NCBI RefSeq assembly: GCF_022267325.1
Contig: NZ_JAIZBG010000001.1
Location: 934,001-998,000, forward strand
DNA from: Leptospira sanjuanensis
GTDB taxonomy: Bacteria; Spirochaetota; Leptospiria; Leptospirales; Leptospiraceae
Length of the DNA stretch: 64,000 nt
Direction: 5' to 3'
The notes beneath the pieces were generated by a model. The model worked only from the letters and a program-made list of their open reading frames with translations. It was not told where the DNA came from and made no database searches. Of this stretch, positions 53,291 to 64,000 are shown in pieces. How positions within the stretch are numbered: the first letter of the stretch is position 1; the number at the start of each line of letters is the position of its first letter. The position numbers were made by a program, and so were the translations under genes.

Positions 53291-54778
53291 ATGGATCCGA
53301 ATACGAAACCGTTTCAAAGACCGTTTTTTTTAGGAATCGGCGGTTCGGGAATGTCCTCGCTCGCGTTTCTGCTTTTGAGCAAAGGACTCAAGGTCGCAGG
53401 ATACGACGGAAAACATTCGGCAACCGTTGAAAAGCTGGTGGAAGCGGGCGCGACCGTGCTGCATAAATCCGATACGCTCGCCGTAAGCGACTACGATCTC
53501 GCCGTATATTCTTCCGCGATCCGATTGGATTCTCATCCTTTAGTCAAAAAATTTCGAGAACAAGGGATCGCGCTCGCGCATCGATCCGAAGTTTTGCATC
53601 GGGTCATGTCCGAAAAAAAACAAATCTCGGTCGCGGGGTCCCACGGCAAAACGACGACGACCGCGATGACCGCGTTCTTAATGGAACGATGCGGCATGTC
53701 TCCTTCGGTTATGGTCGGCGGAGAAGTCGCTTTTTTAAACGGAAAAGGCGGCGCTTGGGGCAAGGGGGAATGGGGAGTGTTCGAGTCCGACGAATCCGAC
53801 GGAACATTCAACAATCATTCTGCGGAGATTCGGATCCTCACGAACGTGGACGAGGATCATCTGGACTATTATCAAACACGCGAGAATCTTTTGACCGCGT
53901 TTGCCCGTTATATGGAGCGCGCTTCCCGGAGATTGATTCTGAATCTGGACGATGTCGGGATTCGGGATGCGTTGACTTTGGTCGGCGACCATTCTAAAAT
54001 ATTAGGTTTTGCGAAAGTGAACGGCGTCTTTGAAAGTTCTTTGCAAAACGCAAAAGGAGATTTCGTAAGGGATTCCTCACAAAAGGCGGAAAACGGCGGA
54101 TCGAGAACGAATGAAGCCCGAGGCGCCGAAAGGAACTTCTTATCGAATTACGATTCGTCTAGGATCGCGTATTACACGATCGATTCCGGAATTCTTTCGT
54201 TTCGGTTTCAAGAAAAAGAATATTCGTTTTCCTTAAAGTATCCAGGCGAACACTATTTGAAGAACGCTTTGGCTGCGATTCTAACTTGTTACGAAATCGG
54301 AGCTTCCTTATCCGAACTCGTCGCAAAAATTCGGGAGTATTCGGGAGTCAGCAGAAGACTGGAATATATGGGAAGTAAAAACGGAATCGAAGTCTACGAT
54401 GACTACGGACATCACCCGACCGAAATCAAGGCTGTGATACAATCCATGGAAGGATTGAAAAAGGACGGAAGGGCCGTGATCTTATTCCAACCGCATCGAT
54501 TTACGCGTACTCAAAACTTATACAAAGAATTCGCGGAAAGTTTGGACACCGGGGAAACCGTATATCTCCTGCCGATTTATTCCGCGGGAGAAGATCCGAT
54601 CGACGGAGTAACGACGGAACTCATCGCTGACGCGATGAAGGTCGCGCCCAAAATTCTTTCCAAAGAAATCGGAGAAGGGGTCGCCTTACTCAAGAATTCC
54701 TTGAAGCCCGGAGACAAATTCGTAACGCTCGGGGCCGGAAACGTAAGAGACTGGGGAATCGCATTTTTAAAGGATTAG
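53291..54778 (+). CDS. murC: UDP-N-acetylmuramate-L-alanine ligase
   Basis: The protein has 495 residues. [21 protein letters not shown] opens the Rossmann-like domain, [20 protein letters not shown] is the ATP loop, and [14 protein letters not shown] and [14 protein letters not shown] are typical for MurC. It joins L-alanine to UDP-MurNAc, the first step of stem-peptide synthesis. An insert of about 45 residues (roughly 247-293, including [18 protein letters not shown]) interrupts the central domain. This is the last gene of the dcw operon; the next gene lies on the other strand. Confidence 0.95.
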   Translation: MDPNTKPFQRPFFLGIGGSGMSSLAFLLLSKGLKVAGYDGKHSATVEKLVEAGATVLHKSDTLAVSDYDLAVYSSAIRLDSHPLVKKFREQGIALAHRSEVLHRVMSEKKQISVAGSHGKTTTTAMTAFLMERCGMSPSVMVGGEVAFLNGKGGAWGKGEWGVFESDESDGTFNNHSAEIRILTNVDEDHLDYYQTRENLLTAFARYMERASRRLILNLDDVGIRDALTLVGDHSKILGFAKVNGVFESSLQNAKGDFVRDSSQKAENGGSRTNEARGAERNFLSNYDSSRIAYYTIDSGILSFRFQEKEYSFSLKYPGEHYLKNALAAILTCYEIGASLSELVAKIREYSGVSRRLEYMGSKNGIEVYDDYGHHPTEIKAVIQSMEGLKKDGRAVILFQPHRFTRTQNLYKEFAESLDTGETVYLLPIYSAGEDPIDGVTTELIADAMKVAPKILSKEIGEGVALLKNSLKPGDKFVTLGAGNVRDWGIAFLKD

Positions 54779-54916
54779 ATTTATGGAATGCGTCCTAAGA
54801 TCGGCTTCGCAAAACTACCGAAATTCGAATTATTCGACTCCGATGATTGACGACTTTCGCACATAAGTCAGGCGCTGAACGGCGAAGCCGGAAAATTCCT
54901 TCGATATGAGGCGGTC

Positions 54917-55738
54917 TTAATTTAACGCGTCGATTCGAATCTGAAGATCCTTCTTCTCTTCCAAATCCGTGGTAAGATCCATAACCTTTTTGTAATCCGC
55001 TTTGGCTTCTTCCTTTCGACCCAACTCTTCGTATGTGTTTGCTCGAAAGAAAAGAATGGAGGAAAGGTCTCCGCTCGGATATTTTGCAACGTACGAGTTG
55101 AACGTCGCAAGCGCGGATTTAAAATTTCCCGTTTCGAGATAAGAAATTCCTAAATTGAATAATGCGTCGTGTTTTTTATCGACGTTCTTCGTTTCGTTCG
55201 AATCGAGAGATTTTTGAAAAAACTGAATCGCTTTCGTGTATTCTCTCGCTTCGAAATAATAAACTCCGACTTGAAAGTTGGTTTTGATTCCGTTCGGATC
55301 TTTTGCCAGCTGATCGAGATATTCTTTTTCCAAGTTCCTGCGCGCGTATGCGTTCCGTAGCAACTTGAGAATCATCTTCGCGTCGGGCATCCCCGTGATC
55401 TTGTCGATCAGGCTTCCGTTCTGATCGAGAAAAAGTATCGATGGGTAACCTTTGATTCCGTATTTGCGTTTTAAGTTCGGGAACGTATCTCCGTCTAAGG
55501 AAAGCGTTACGAACTTGGAAAGCTCGGCTTGGACTTCCTTTTTGGGATAGATCTCGTTTTTGAGAGTTTTACAGTAGCCGCACCAATCCGCATAAACATC
55601 GATAAAGATCGGTTTGCCGTTCGTCTTCGCTTTTTCAAAGGCGGTCTTCACCGATTTTTCCCATTGGATTTCGGCGGAGATCGGAAAACAAAAACAGAGG
55701 AACAAAAGGAAAGATGCGCGAAACAGTAGATTCTTCAT
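54917..55738 (-). CDS. Periplasmic thioredoxin-fold protein with TPR repeats
   Basis: The protein has about 273 residues from ATG 55738 ([20 protein letters not shown]), giving a signal peptide with cleavage near SAE. A DsbD-gamma/thioredoxin-like domain follows, with active site DWCGYC at C53 and C56 and the cis-proline loop KGYPSILFL. The second half (about 150-270) has three TPR units. It likely catalyses thiol-disulphide exchange in the periplasm, and the TPR part may bring in partner proteins. It could serve cytochrome c maturation, whose operon is 3 kb away, but that is only proximity. Confidence 0.85.
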   Translation of the reverse strand: MKNLLFRASFLLFLCFCFPISAEIQWEKSVKTAFEKAKTNGKPIFIDVYADWCGYCKTLKNEIYPKKEVQAELSKFVTLSLDGDTFPNLKRKYGIKGYPSILFLDQNGSLIDKITGMPDAKMILKLLRNAYARRNLEKEYLDQLAKDPNGIKTNFQVGVYYFEAREYTKAIQFFQKSLDSNETKNVDKKHDALFNLGISYLETGNFKSALATFNSYVAKYPSGDLSSILFFRANTYEELGRKEEAKADYKKVMDLTTDLEEKKDLQIRIDALN

Positions 55739-55869
55739 TCTCAATCATAAGACTCTTTCGCGAACGCTTTAGCCAGCGTTTTCTTTCGGGAGAATCCTAA
55801 AAATACGGTTGTCGGCGGAGCGGATGCCCGGAAAACTAGGGGCAGATTTTGGAAAGGAAGCCTGGGTTC

Positions 55870-56148
55870 ATGGAATTTTTATTACAGTTGGAAAACATAC
55901 TCAAAAAAAGAAAACAGGATCTTCCCGATAAATCGTACACCGCGGATCTGTTCCGAGGCGGAGTCGATCGGATTCTTAAAAAAGTGGGGGAAGAAGCCGG
56001 AGAGGTCATCATCGCCGCTAAGAATTCGGATAAGAAAGAACTTACCCACGAAGCGGCGGATCTTCTCTTTCATCTTCAGGTTCTTCTCGTGGAACAGGGA
56101 CTCTCTCTTCAAGACATCGTGGAAGAACTTCGCAAACGCCATTCTTAA
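55870..56148 (+). CDS. hisE: Phosphoribosyl-ATP pyrophosphatase
   Basis: The protein has 92 residues from ATG 55870, with GGAAGC upstream. The MazG-like signature [21 protein letters not shown] and [18 protein letters not shown] matches HisE, with glutamates and aspartate that bind magnesium. It hydrolyses phosphoribosyl-ATP in the second step of histidine synthesis. HisE stands alone here, not fused to HisI. The next gene starts 2 bases after the stop codon. Confidence 0.93.
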   Translation: MEFLLQLENILKKRKQDLPDKSYTADLFRGGVDRILKKVGEEAGEVIIAAKNSDKKELTHEAADLLFHLQVLLVEQGLSLQDIVEELRKRHS

Positions 56149-56150
56149 AA

Positions 56151-58079
56151 ATGAATCTTCCGGAAATCGACTTTCGCAAGAGAATTTCCGGAAATACGAT
56201 TCTCTTTCTTTTCGTTCTTAGTCTTTATGCCTTTCTCTTTTATCACGGCGCTTGGTTGAGCGACGATTCGTTCATTACGTTTCGAGTGGTTGATAACTTC
56301 TTGAACGGTTTCGGAATTCGTTGGAATCCTCTGGAACGCGTTCAGGTTTACACACATCCTCTTTGGTTGTTTCTGCTGATTCCGATCGAGTGGGTTGTTC
56401 GCGACATCGATCTCACCGGTTACTTGTTGTCCTATGTCTGCGGCGTTCTTTTTTTGTCAGTGTATTGGTTTGTGTTTACGAGATGGAAACGCGGAATTTT
56501 AGGGGTTGCGATCGGAATCGGAATCTTTTTCTCTTCTCGAACTTTCGTGGATTATAATTCTTCCGGTTTGGAAAATCCGTTGTCGTTTTTGCTCCTTCTG
56601 TTGTTTCAGATAAAGTTTTATGCGATTTATTCGGATCGGAAGTTCGCGGTTTTGCGGAATACGAATTACGAATCGATCCGATCGCGGAACGCGTCTTTGC
56701 CGGACGTTTCGTTTCGATCGAATGTAGGGAACGAAGCTCAAACCGAGTCTGCGACGGATTCGAACTCGATCAAAACCGATTCCTTCGAAATCGGATTGTT
56801 GACCGGTTTGCTCGCGTTGACGCGTTTGGATCTGCTTCTTTTTTTGATTCTTCCTTGGCTCCTCCTTTTCGGAAGAATCTTTCGAGGCCGCCGTATTCCA
56901 TTTTTAGTATATTCCGTTTTAGGAATGCTTCCTTGGGTCGCTTATCTGATTTTTTCTTGGATTTATTTCGGCTCGTTTTTTCCGAATACGTTTTATGCAA
57001 AGACGAACGTTTTGTCGAACTTGGTAGAAAGAATCTCCGCGGGATGGGATTATCTAAGAATCAGTTTGAAATGGGACCCGATCGCCGGAGTCGTTTTTGC
57101 CGTTCACTTGTTTTGGATCGTCGTCGATCCGATCCTGAATCTTTTATCCCGCTTTGTGTCGCTTAACAAAAAGTCTTGGGCTCCCGAATGGAACCGCCAA
57201 GAAAAAGGAATTTTAGCGATCGCTTTCGGTGAAATTGCGATCGTGTTCGTTTATCTTCTCTGGGTCGGCGGGGATTTTATGGCCGGAAGATTTTTGGGAA
57301 CCTGTTTGATCGTTTCCGTGTTTGCTCAAAGTCTTGTTTGGTTGCCGCGGACCGCGGATACGAATCGGAAGAACGTAAAAACCATCGGGACGATCGCCGC
57401 TTTTATCTGTGTTTATTTTTTATCGGTCCCGACTTCTCCTTTGCACTATGCGTTTCGTCGCGTTCCGGTTCGGGTTGAAAAAGGCGTTGTGGACGAACGC
57501 GCTTCGTATCAAGACAACGTTTCCTTGAAAGGGCGATTGCACGGAATGAAATCCGATTCGCATCCTTGGGCGCAGTATGCGATCGGAATCGCGCGTTCTA
57601 ATGCGCAAACCGATTTTCAAGAATTGCAAAGGGTGCAAATCACGACCAATGTCGGTTTAGCGGGATATTACGGAGGTCCGGGTATTCACTGGATCGATCT
57701 TTTGGGAATCACAGATCCTTTTTTGGCGCGTTTGCCGGGGAAGGGGTTTCCGGGTCATTACATCCGTTTACTGCCGCAAGGATATAAGGAATACGTCGAG
57801 GAAACGGCCGCTTCTCTGCCGAACGCGGAGCTTGACCGTTTGTATTACGAAGTGCGTTTGTTAAGCGAAGAGGATCTTTGGACGAGGGAACGTTGGAAAA
57901 CGATCTTCGATTTCGCTTTATTCGGAAAAGGAAATTTTAAAACGAGATTCCCGGCCGGTTTTTCCTATCCGTTCGTATCGGAATCGTATCGGAAAACCTT
58001 GTATGGAATTCCGTTTTCGAACATGAACGACGAAGAACTGAACAAGCGCCTCGCCGGGGAATATTTCGGAACTCGTTAA
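56151..58079 (+). CDS. Polytopic GT-C-type glycosyltransferase-like membrane protein
   Basis: The protein has 642 residues with about ten membrane helices in the first 430 residues and a C-terminal soluble region. The first extracytoplasmic loop has [20 protein letters not shown] and [16 protein letters not shown], followed by [14 protein letters not shown]. This arrangement, with DD at the first loop, is that of GT-C enzymes using lipid-linked sugars, such as the mycobacterial arabinofuranosyltransferase AftB. A Ser/Asn-rich insert of about 50 residues lies near 165-213 between helices. The donor and acceptor are unknown. It may act on surface glycans. hisE just upstream is probably cotranscribed. 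Confidence 0.72.
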   Translation: MNLPEIDFRKRISGNTILFLFVLSLYAFLFYHGAWLSDDSFITFRVVDNFLNGFGIRWNPLERVQVYTHPLWLFLLIPIEWVVRDIDLTGYLLSYVCGVLFLSVYWFVFTRWKRGILGVAIGIGIFFSSRTFVDYNSSGLENPLSFLLLLLFQIKFYAIYSDRKFAVLRNTNYESIRSRNASLPDVSFRSNVGNEAQTESATDSNSIKTDSFEIGLLTGLLALTRLDLLLFLILPWLLLFGRIFRGRRIPFLVYSVLGMLPWVAYLIFSWIYFGSFFPNTFYAKTNVLSNLVERISAGWDYLRISLKWDPIAGVVFAVHLFWIVVDPILNLLSRFVSLNKKSWAPEWNRQEKGILAIAFGEIAIVFVYLLWVGGDFMAGRFLGTCLIVSVFAQSLVWLPRTADTNRKNVKTIGTIAAFICVYFLSVPTSPLHYAFRRVPVRVEKGVVDERASYQDNVSLKGRLHGMKSDSHPWAQYAIGIARSNAQTDFQELQRVQITTNVGLAGYYGGPGIHWIDLLGITDPFLARLPGKGFPGHYIRLLPQGYKEYVEETAASLPNAELDRLYYEVRLLSEEDLWTRERWKTIFDFALFGKGNFKTRFPAGFSYPFVSESYRKTLYGIPFSNMNDEELNKRLAGEYFGTR

Positions 58080-58083
58080 AACT

Positions 58084-58887
58084 CTAATATTCGAAACGTA
58101 GAATGGACTTGGCGGGCGTAACGACCTGAAAGTAATTCTTATTCTGCGGTTTTTGATTCAAAGAATCCTTCGGAAAACGAATCAGAAACCGATAGACGTG
58201 TTCGGTGTCCGCGACGACGTCCGAATCGTAAAGAATCGCACCCGAAGGATAAACTCCCGGAGGAACGGTGTGATACGGATAGCCGAACGTTCCGTAAACG
58301 GGAAGCGCCGAAAAGCGGGAATTGCGAACCCTTGCCGTAAACGTTTGAACGTAATAGCTCCAAGTTTTTTCGGCCGTTTTTTCGTTTAAGGAAAATTGAA
58401 AGTCCAAAAATTCGGGTAATACACGTGTTTCGGGTACGATTTGAAACAGGATATAAATTCCTTCGGAGCCGTTTAAACCGCCGACTTCTTTCCAGCGTTC
58501 GACTCGATCTTTCGGGACGCGTAAAGCGAGTTCGTTTTTCAAATCCTTTCGGATTTCTTCCAGGTCGTCCTTTTCCACCTTGGACGCGGAAACGTAAAAA
58601 CCCGCTCCGTAATACGGAAGTTCGGATAAACGATCGGGTTCACCTTGAAGTTTGAGATTCTTGCCGGTGCATCCTGCGAGAAACACGATCGAGCAAAAAT
58701 AAAAGCATGAGTATATTATAAAAAACGAAAATTTATTGGATCTTTGGTCGGGAACAACGGCCGATTCCGAATCATACGTCGCTTTCAGCGTATGCGCGCG
58801 TTCCGTTGCGGTCCGTTCCCGCAATTCCGGTGTTCGGCGATCGCCGTTTTTCGTCAGGCGATCAGTTTTGTTCCGCACGAAGGACAA
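58084..58887 (-). CDS. Predicted lipoprotein at the end of the cytochrome c maturation operon
   Basis: The frame of up to 267 residues contains a hydrophobic segment NKFSFFIIYSCFYFCSIVFL followed by AGC, a good lipobox (LAGC). The start is uncertain: TTG 58887 overlaps the zinc-ribbon gene by 34 bases and gives a long polar N-terminus, and a later start (for example TTG near 58824) is possible. The mature part (PYYGAGFYVSASKVEKDDLEEIRKD) is of unknown family. It is probably translated from the ccm operon, but a role in that pathway is not shown. Confidence 0.6.
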   Translation of the reverse strand: MSFVRNKTDRLTKNGDRRTPELRERTATERAHTLKATYDSESAVVPDQRSNKFSFFIIYSCFYFCSIVFLAGCTGKNLKLQGEPDRLSELPYYGAGFYVSASKVEKDDLEEIRKDLKNELALRVPKDRVERWKEVGGLNGSEGIYILFQIVPETRVLPEFLDFQFSLNEKTAEKTWSYYVQTFTARVRNSRFSALPVYGTFGYPYHTVPPGVYPSGAILYDSDVVADTEHVYRFLIRFPKDSLNQKPQNKNYFQVVTPAKSILRFEY

Positions 58888-59267
58888 AATTTCGCTCCGT
58901 AGATTTCGATTTTAAAGCCGCATTCATGACAGTATTTCGGAAGAAGTTCGCCGGTATTCGGGGTCGCAGTAACCTGAGGTTTCGGAATGTTCTGCGCGAT
59001 CGTACGGATCTTTTCGTCGAAGTCTTCCAGATCTTTGACGATTCCGGAGGAGATCGTCTGAAATTCCGCTTCCGTCAATTTTCCCGTATCGAATTCGATC
59101 TTGATGTCGCGTAAGTTTTCGAGAATCACTTCTCTCCGATTGATGAGCTCGAGTTTTTCGGATTCGCTTTCGGAGGTCTTTGCGTCGATCGCATATCGGA
59201 TATAAACGAAGGGAGCTACTACGATTCCGATCAGAATGACGTAAAATGGAATGAGTAAAAGATCCAT
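58854..59267 (-). CDS. CcmI-like membrane protein ending in a zinc ribbon
   Basis: The protein has 137 residues. One membrane helix (about 5-25), a charged coiled coil (NRREVILENLRDIKIEFDTG followed by KLTEAEFQ) and a C-terminal zinc ribbon (YCHECGFKIEI then FCPSCGTKL, four cysteines) are visible. The helix plus coiled coil resemble the N-terminal half of CcmI, the chaperone-like subunit that holds apocytochrome c; the C-terminal TPR part of CcmI is absent and a zinc ribbon takes its place. It shares one base with ccmH (59267), so is coupled to it. Confidence 0.65.
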   Translation of the reverse strand: MDLLLIPFYVILIGIVVAPFVYIRYAIDAKTSESESEKLELINRREVILENLRDIKIEFDTGKLTEAEFQTISSGIVKDLEDFDEKIRTIAQNIPKPQVTATPNTGELLPKYCHECGFKIEIYGAKFCPSCGTKLIA

Positions 59268-59904
59268 TATTTCTGTTTTTCCTGTATTTCGGAAAGATAT
59301 CTTTGAAAAGAATCTTGTCCTTGTTGAGCGGCCTTACCGGATTCTACCTTTGCGGAAGAGGCCGGGCTTTTGCGTTTGAAGTATAAATAGATGAGAAGAA
59401 ATCCGAGTAAGCCCGCGAGGATCAGACTCAGATTGATCCAGGTGGAATCGGGGGTCGCAAGAATATTCTCGCCGAATCCGAACACGACCGAGTTCGCCAT
59501 TCCTGTGTTGCCGGCTTCCACGAATTTTTGAATGACCGGATCGGTAAGAGCTTCTTCGCCGAAACCGTTGACCATCTTGTGAACGATCTGATCCGCGGTT
59601 TCTCCCTTTCGAATCCTGTTTTCGATGAACAGTTTCAGTTTTGCGGAGACGGTGCAATTGTTAAACGAACAACTTTTGATCGTGATCGAAGGAATACAGA
59701 TGCAGCGGATTTTCGAGGTGACTTCGTGAAAGGTTCGGATCTGATCCGGTTCCGTCAGATTCGTGTATGTGGAATCTGCGAACGCGGCCGAGAAAGCCGC
59801 GCGGGGCATAAAGGTCGCGGTCAAAATCGGGATCGACAAAACGGACAAGGCCGCAATCAAAACGGAATTTTTAAATCGAATTATAATTTTAGAATATACC
59901 GTTT

Positions 59905-59908
<4 letters not shown>
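59267..59908 (-). CDS. ccmH: CcmH-like cytochrome c maturation protein with altered cysteine motif
   Basis: The protein has 213 residues with an N-terminal signal-like helix (about 15-42) and one C-terminal membrane helix (about 156-176). The core SKIRCICIPSITIKSC matches CcmH/NrfF around the thiol motif, but the usual RCxxC is RCIC, with C69 and C71 two residues apart, and two more cysteines at C80 and C85. CcmH in other bacteria reduces apocytochrome c disulphides for heme attachment. The regions KGETADQIVHKMVNGFGEEAL and FGENILATP are family-like. It overlaps ccmF by 4 bases. Confidence 0.78.
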
Positions 59909-62094
<2,186 letters not shown>

Positions 62095-62115
62095 ATTAAA
62101 AAATTGGAATCCTTT

Positions 62116-62511
<396 letters not shown>

Positions 62512-62611
62512 CGTAAAAATTCCGAATGTTTTTCGTTTTAGACCATGAAATCAGAGCGGATGGAGGGAGAAAAGTGGAAATATCCCCGTTTTATTCCGCA
62601 CCGATCGAAGT

Positions 62612-63382
62612 TTAGGAATTCTTGATCTTGTGAACGAGAATTCCGATCCATTCCTTGATCGAAATCGTGGAGTTTTCGAGACAGGAAGTGGAAGGGAAAA
62701 AGTTGTCCAACGTCAAAACCGCCTTCTGCGTTCTAAAATCCGTGGGAAAGGGGATGATCGTGATCCCTTTTTCCTGAAAGATTTCCACGGAACGTTTCAT
62801 ATGAAAGGAAGAAGTCACCAGAATCACGGAAGTCCAGCCGCGTTCTTTGAGTAACTCCATCGCAAAACTCTTGTTCTCCGCCGTGTTTCGGCTTTTCGAT
62901 TCCAGAATCAGGGAAGAACTCGGGATTCCCATCTGTTTTAAAAATCGTCCGGCCGGTTCCGACTCGGGAACTTCTTGATAAAAAAGATTTCCGGACCCTC
63001 CGGAAAATAGAATTCTCGGAGCCTTTTTGGCATTGTAAAGCCTGACCGTCTCGGTGAGTCTTTCGGCTGTGTTATACAATTCCACGGGTTCGTCGTGAAC
63101 GCTCAACGTGGAAACCATACCGCCTAACACGAGTATTACGTCCGCCTTCGGAACTTTTTCCAAAGAAACCGGGGGATAATAGAGCTCCAAGGATCGGATC
63201 AGAGTTTGCGAAACGGTGCTCGTGGATAAGATCCAAAGAAAAAGAACCGGAATCCAAACGGAGAATTTTTCCTTCCAGTTCTTAAGCCTCGCTCCGACGA
63301 ACAAAAGAATCAGAAGAACCAAGGACAAAGGAAATAAGACGAGCGTGGCTAATTTGGAAATGGAGAATAAGATCGTGGACAT
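62612..63382 (-). CDS. ElyC/SanA/YdcF-family membrane protein (DUF218)
   Basis: The protein has 256 residues from ATG 63382 (MSTILFSISKLATLV). Two or three membrane helices occupy the first 70 residues, and the DUF218 domain follows with KADVILVLGGM, RILFSGGSG, LESKSRNTAENKSFAMELL and VILVTSSFHMKRSVEIF. ElyC and SanA act in envelope stability and lipid carrier metabolism in Escherichia coli. Here the role is inferred from the domain. An in-frame upstream extension to 63472 is unlikely to be translated. Confidence 0.87.
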   Translation of the reverse strand: MSTILFSISKLATLVLFPLSLVLLILLFVGARLKNWKEKFSVWIPVLFLWILSTSTVSQTLIRSLELYYPPVSLEKVPKADVILVLGGMVSTLSVHDEPVELYNTAERLTETVRLYNAKKAPRILFSGGSGNLFYQEVPESEPAGRFLKQMGIPSSSLILESKSRNTAENKSFAMELLKERGWTSVILVTSSFHMKRSVEIFQEKGITIIPFPTDFRTQKAVLTLDNFFPSTSCLENSTISIKEWIGILVHKIKNS

Positions 63383-63441
63383 AGATTCGTCCGGGATTGG
63401 AAGTCCCGGCTCCTGTGTTTGTTTAACGAAAGAAGCGGAGT

Positions 63442-63621
63442 TTATTCGAGCAGTTTTCCGCCGACCGCCCAATTTTCTTTGGCGACTTCTTCGATGACGA
63501 TGTATGTGACTTCGGGAGGTTTTCCCGCTACTCTATGCAACGTTTCGGAAAATTCTTTAACGATCTCTTCTTTTTGTTTGCGAGTGAGAGGACCGGCGAC
63601 TTGTAAGTTGACGTAAGGCAT
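63442..63621 (-). CDS. 4-oxalocrotonate tautomerase-family protein
   Basis: A short frame from ATG 63621 to a stop at 63442-63444 encodes 59 residues starting MPYVNLQVAGPLTRKQKEEI. The catalytic Pro-1 exposed after methionine removal and the pattern PPEVTYIVIEEVAKENWAVG are those of the 4-OT family, which has about 60-62 residues. Members isomerise unsaturated keto acids or act on related compounds. The enzyme forms hexamers. It lies 59 bases upstream of the ElyC-like gene on the same strand and may share its transcript. Confidence 0.85.
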   Translation of the reverse strand: MPYVNLQVAGPLTRKQKEEIVKEFSETLHRVAGKPPEVTYIVIEEVAKENWAVGGKLLE

Positions 63622-64000
63622 GGTAAAAAACGGCTCCGCGTGAAATGATATGCTTCATTGCGACGAGCGGACGGAAATTGTAAATCGGTTTTTGAAATCA
63701 GGATCGTTGCGCGCTCTAAAAACGGTTGGGCGTTTCCGCGCATACGATCCTAGATAAGCAGAAAATACCGATCCATGCGCGGACCGGGCTCTCTGCTTCG
63801 GTCAAGTTATTGTAAGATTTTTCGAATTTGAAACTTGGATTTTAAAATTCAATAACTTGACCCCGCGTCGATCCCTAACGCATCGAGCTTCGTTTCCGCT
63901 TCGCAGAAGTCAACGCGGATGTTTCTTCGGATTTTGATTAAATCGCTCTTTTAACTCAGCGTCTCGCTCGACAGGTCGTGTTACATTCCATCCGGAGTAA
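63622..64000. other. Gene-free right end of the window
   Basis: No convincing gene is visible. Besides the family A repeat, the last 100 bases are open in some frames on both strands and could be the edge of a gene beyond the window, but nothing supports one. Confidence 0.35.
63801..63861. repeat. Intergenic inverted-repeat element, family A, copy 3
   Basis: GTCAAGTTATTG (63801-63812) and CAATAACTTGAC (63850-63861) are perfect 12-base inverted arms around 37 AT-rich bases. On the minus strand the element continues GACCGAAGCAGAGAGCCCGG, matching the copy at 43763-43782 at all but two positions. Confidence 0.7.

Overview
The window looks like a contiguous piece of spirochaete chromosome, most likely from the genus Leptospira. 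This rests on recognition, not on a search. It contains lipoproteins with loose spirochaetal lipoboxes, a dcw (division and cell wall) cluster of the rsmH-ftsL-murE-mraY-ftsW-murG-murC type, an MqnA-type menaquinone enzyme, many TPR, HEAT, SpoIIE and chemotaxis proteins, and dispersed intergenic repeats built on GTGGGAACTCC. Base composition is moderate by eye, higher than in the best-known AT-rich Leptospira species. I do not assign a species. I saw no rRNA, tRNA, transposase, phage or CRISPR array. About 58 protein genes fill the window on both strands, mostly in short operons.

Layout. Positions 1-3.2 kb hold the end of a DUF6285-like gene, a histidine phosphatase and a membrane sensor histidine kinase. 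Positions 3.4-10.4 kb hold metabolic oxidoreductases, a hotdog thioesterase, a secreted protein of unknown role, a small lipoprotein and a pectinacetylesterase-like lipoprotein. Positions 10.5-15 kb hold lon, a DegT-type aminotransferase and dps. Positions 15.2-19.8 kb hold two convergent chemotaxis receptors, one of which is an ammonium transporter fused to a receptor signalling domain. Positions 20.1-24 kb hold a lipoprotein with two amidase domains and several coiled-coil or lipoprotein genes. Positions 24.0-28.3 kb hold ribH-nusB-TPR-HEAT, whose last gene appears to start at CTG.

Positions 28.5-35 kb hold an outer-membrane barrel, a membrane-bound AraC regulator, a hotdog protein, two paralogous DUF1566 lipoproteins and a Host_attach-like protein. 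Positions 35.2-43.1 kb hold a sugar/glycerol kinase-like protein, a lipase-like hydrolase, a GAF-SpoIIE-TPR phosphatase directly upstream of a second, stand-alone ammonium transporter, and a lipoprotein. Positions 43.2-46.9 kb hold a thioesterase, mqnA, a DUF2007-like protein, a STAS-cheR pair and a HIT protein. Positions 46.9-54.8 kb are the peptidoglycan/division operon, which lacks murD, murF, ftsI and ftsQAZ here. Positions 54.9-58.1 kb hold a thioredoxin-TPR protein, hisE and a polytopic glycosyltransferase-like protein. Positions 58.1-62.5 kb form a cytochrome c maturation operon (ccmE-ccmF-ccmH, a CcmI-like zinc-ribbon protein and a lipoprotein). The window ends with an ElyC/YdcF-like protein and a small tautomerase.

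The strongest points for follow-up are the Amt-HAMP-receptor fusion, the atypical Ccm operon (CXXXY-type CcmE, CXC-type CcmH, CcmI-like protein ending in a zinc ribbon), Ser/Asn-rich inserts in MurE, MurC and a glycosyltransferase-like protein, and two families of intergenic inverted repeats.
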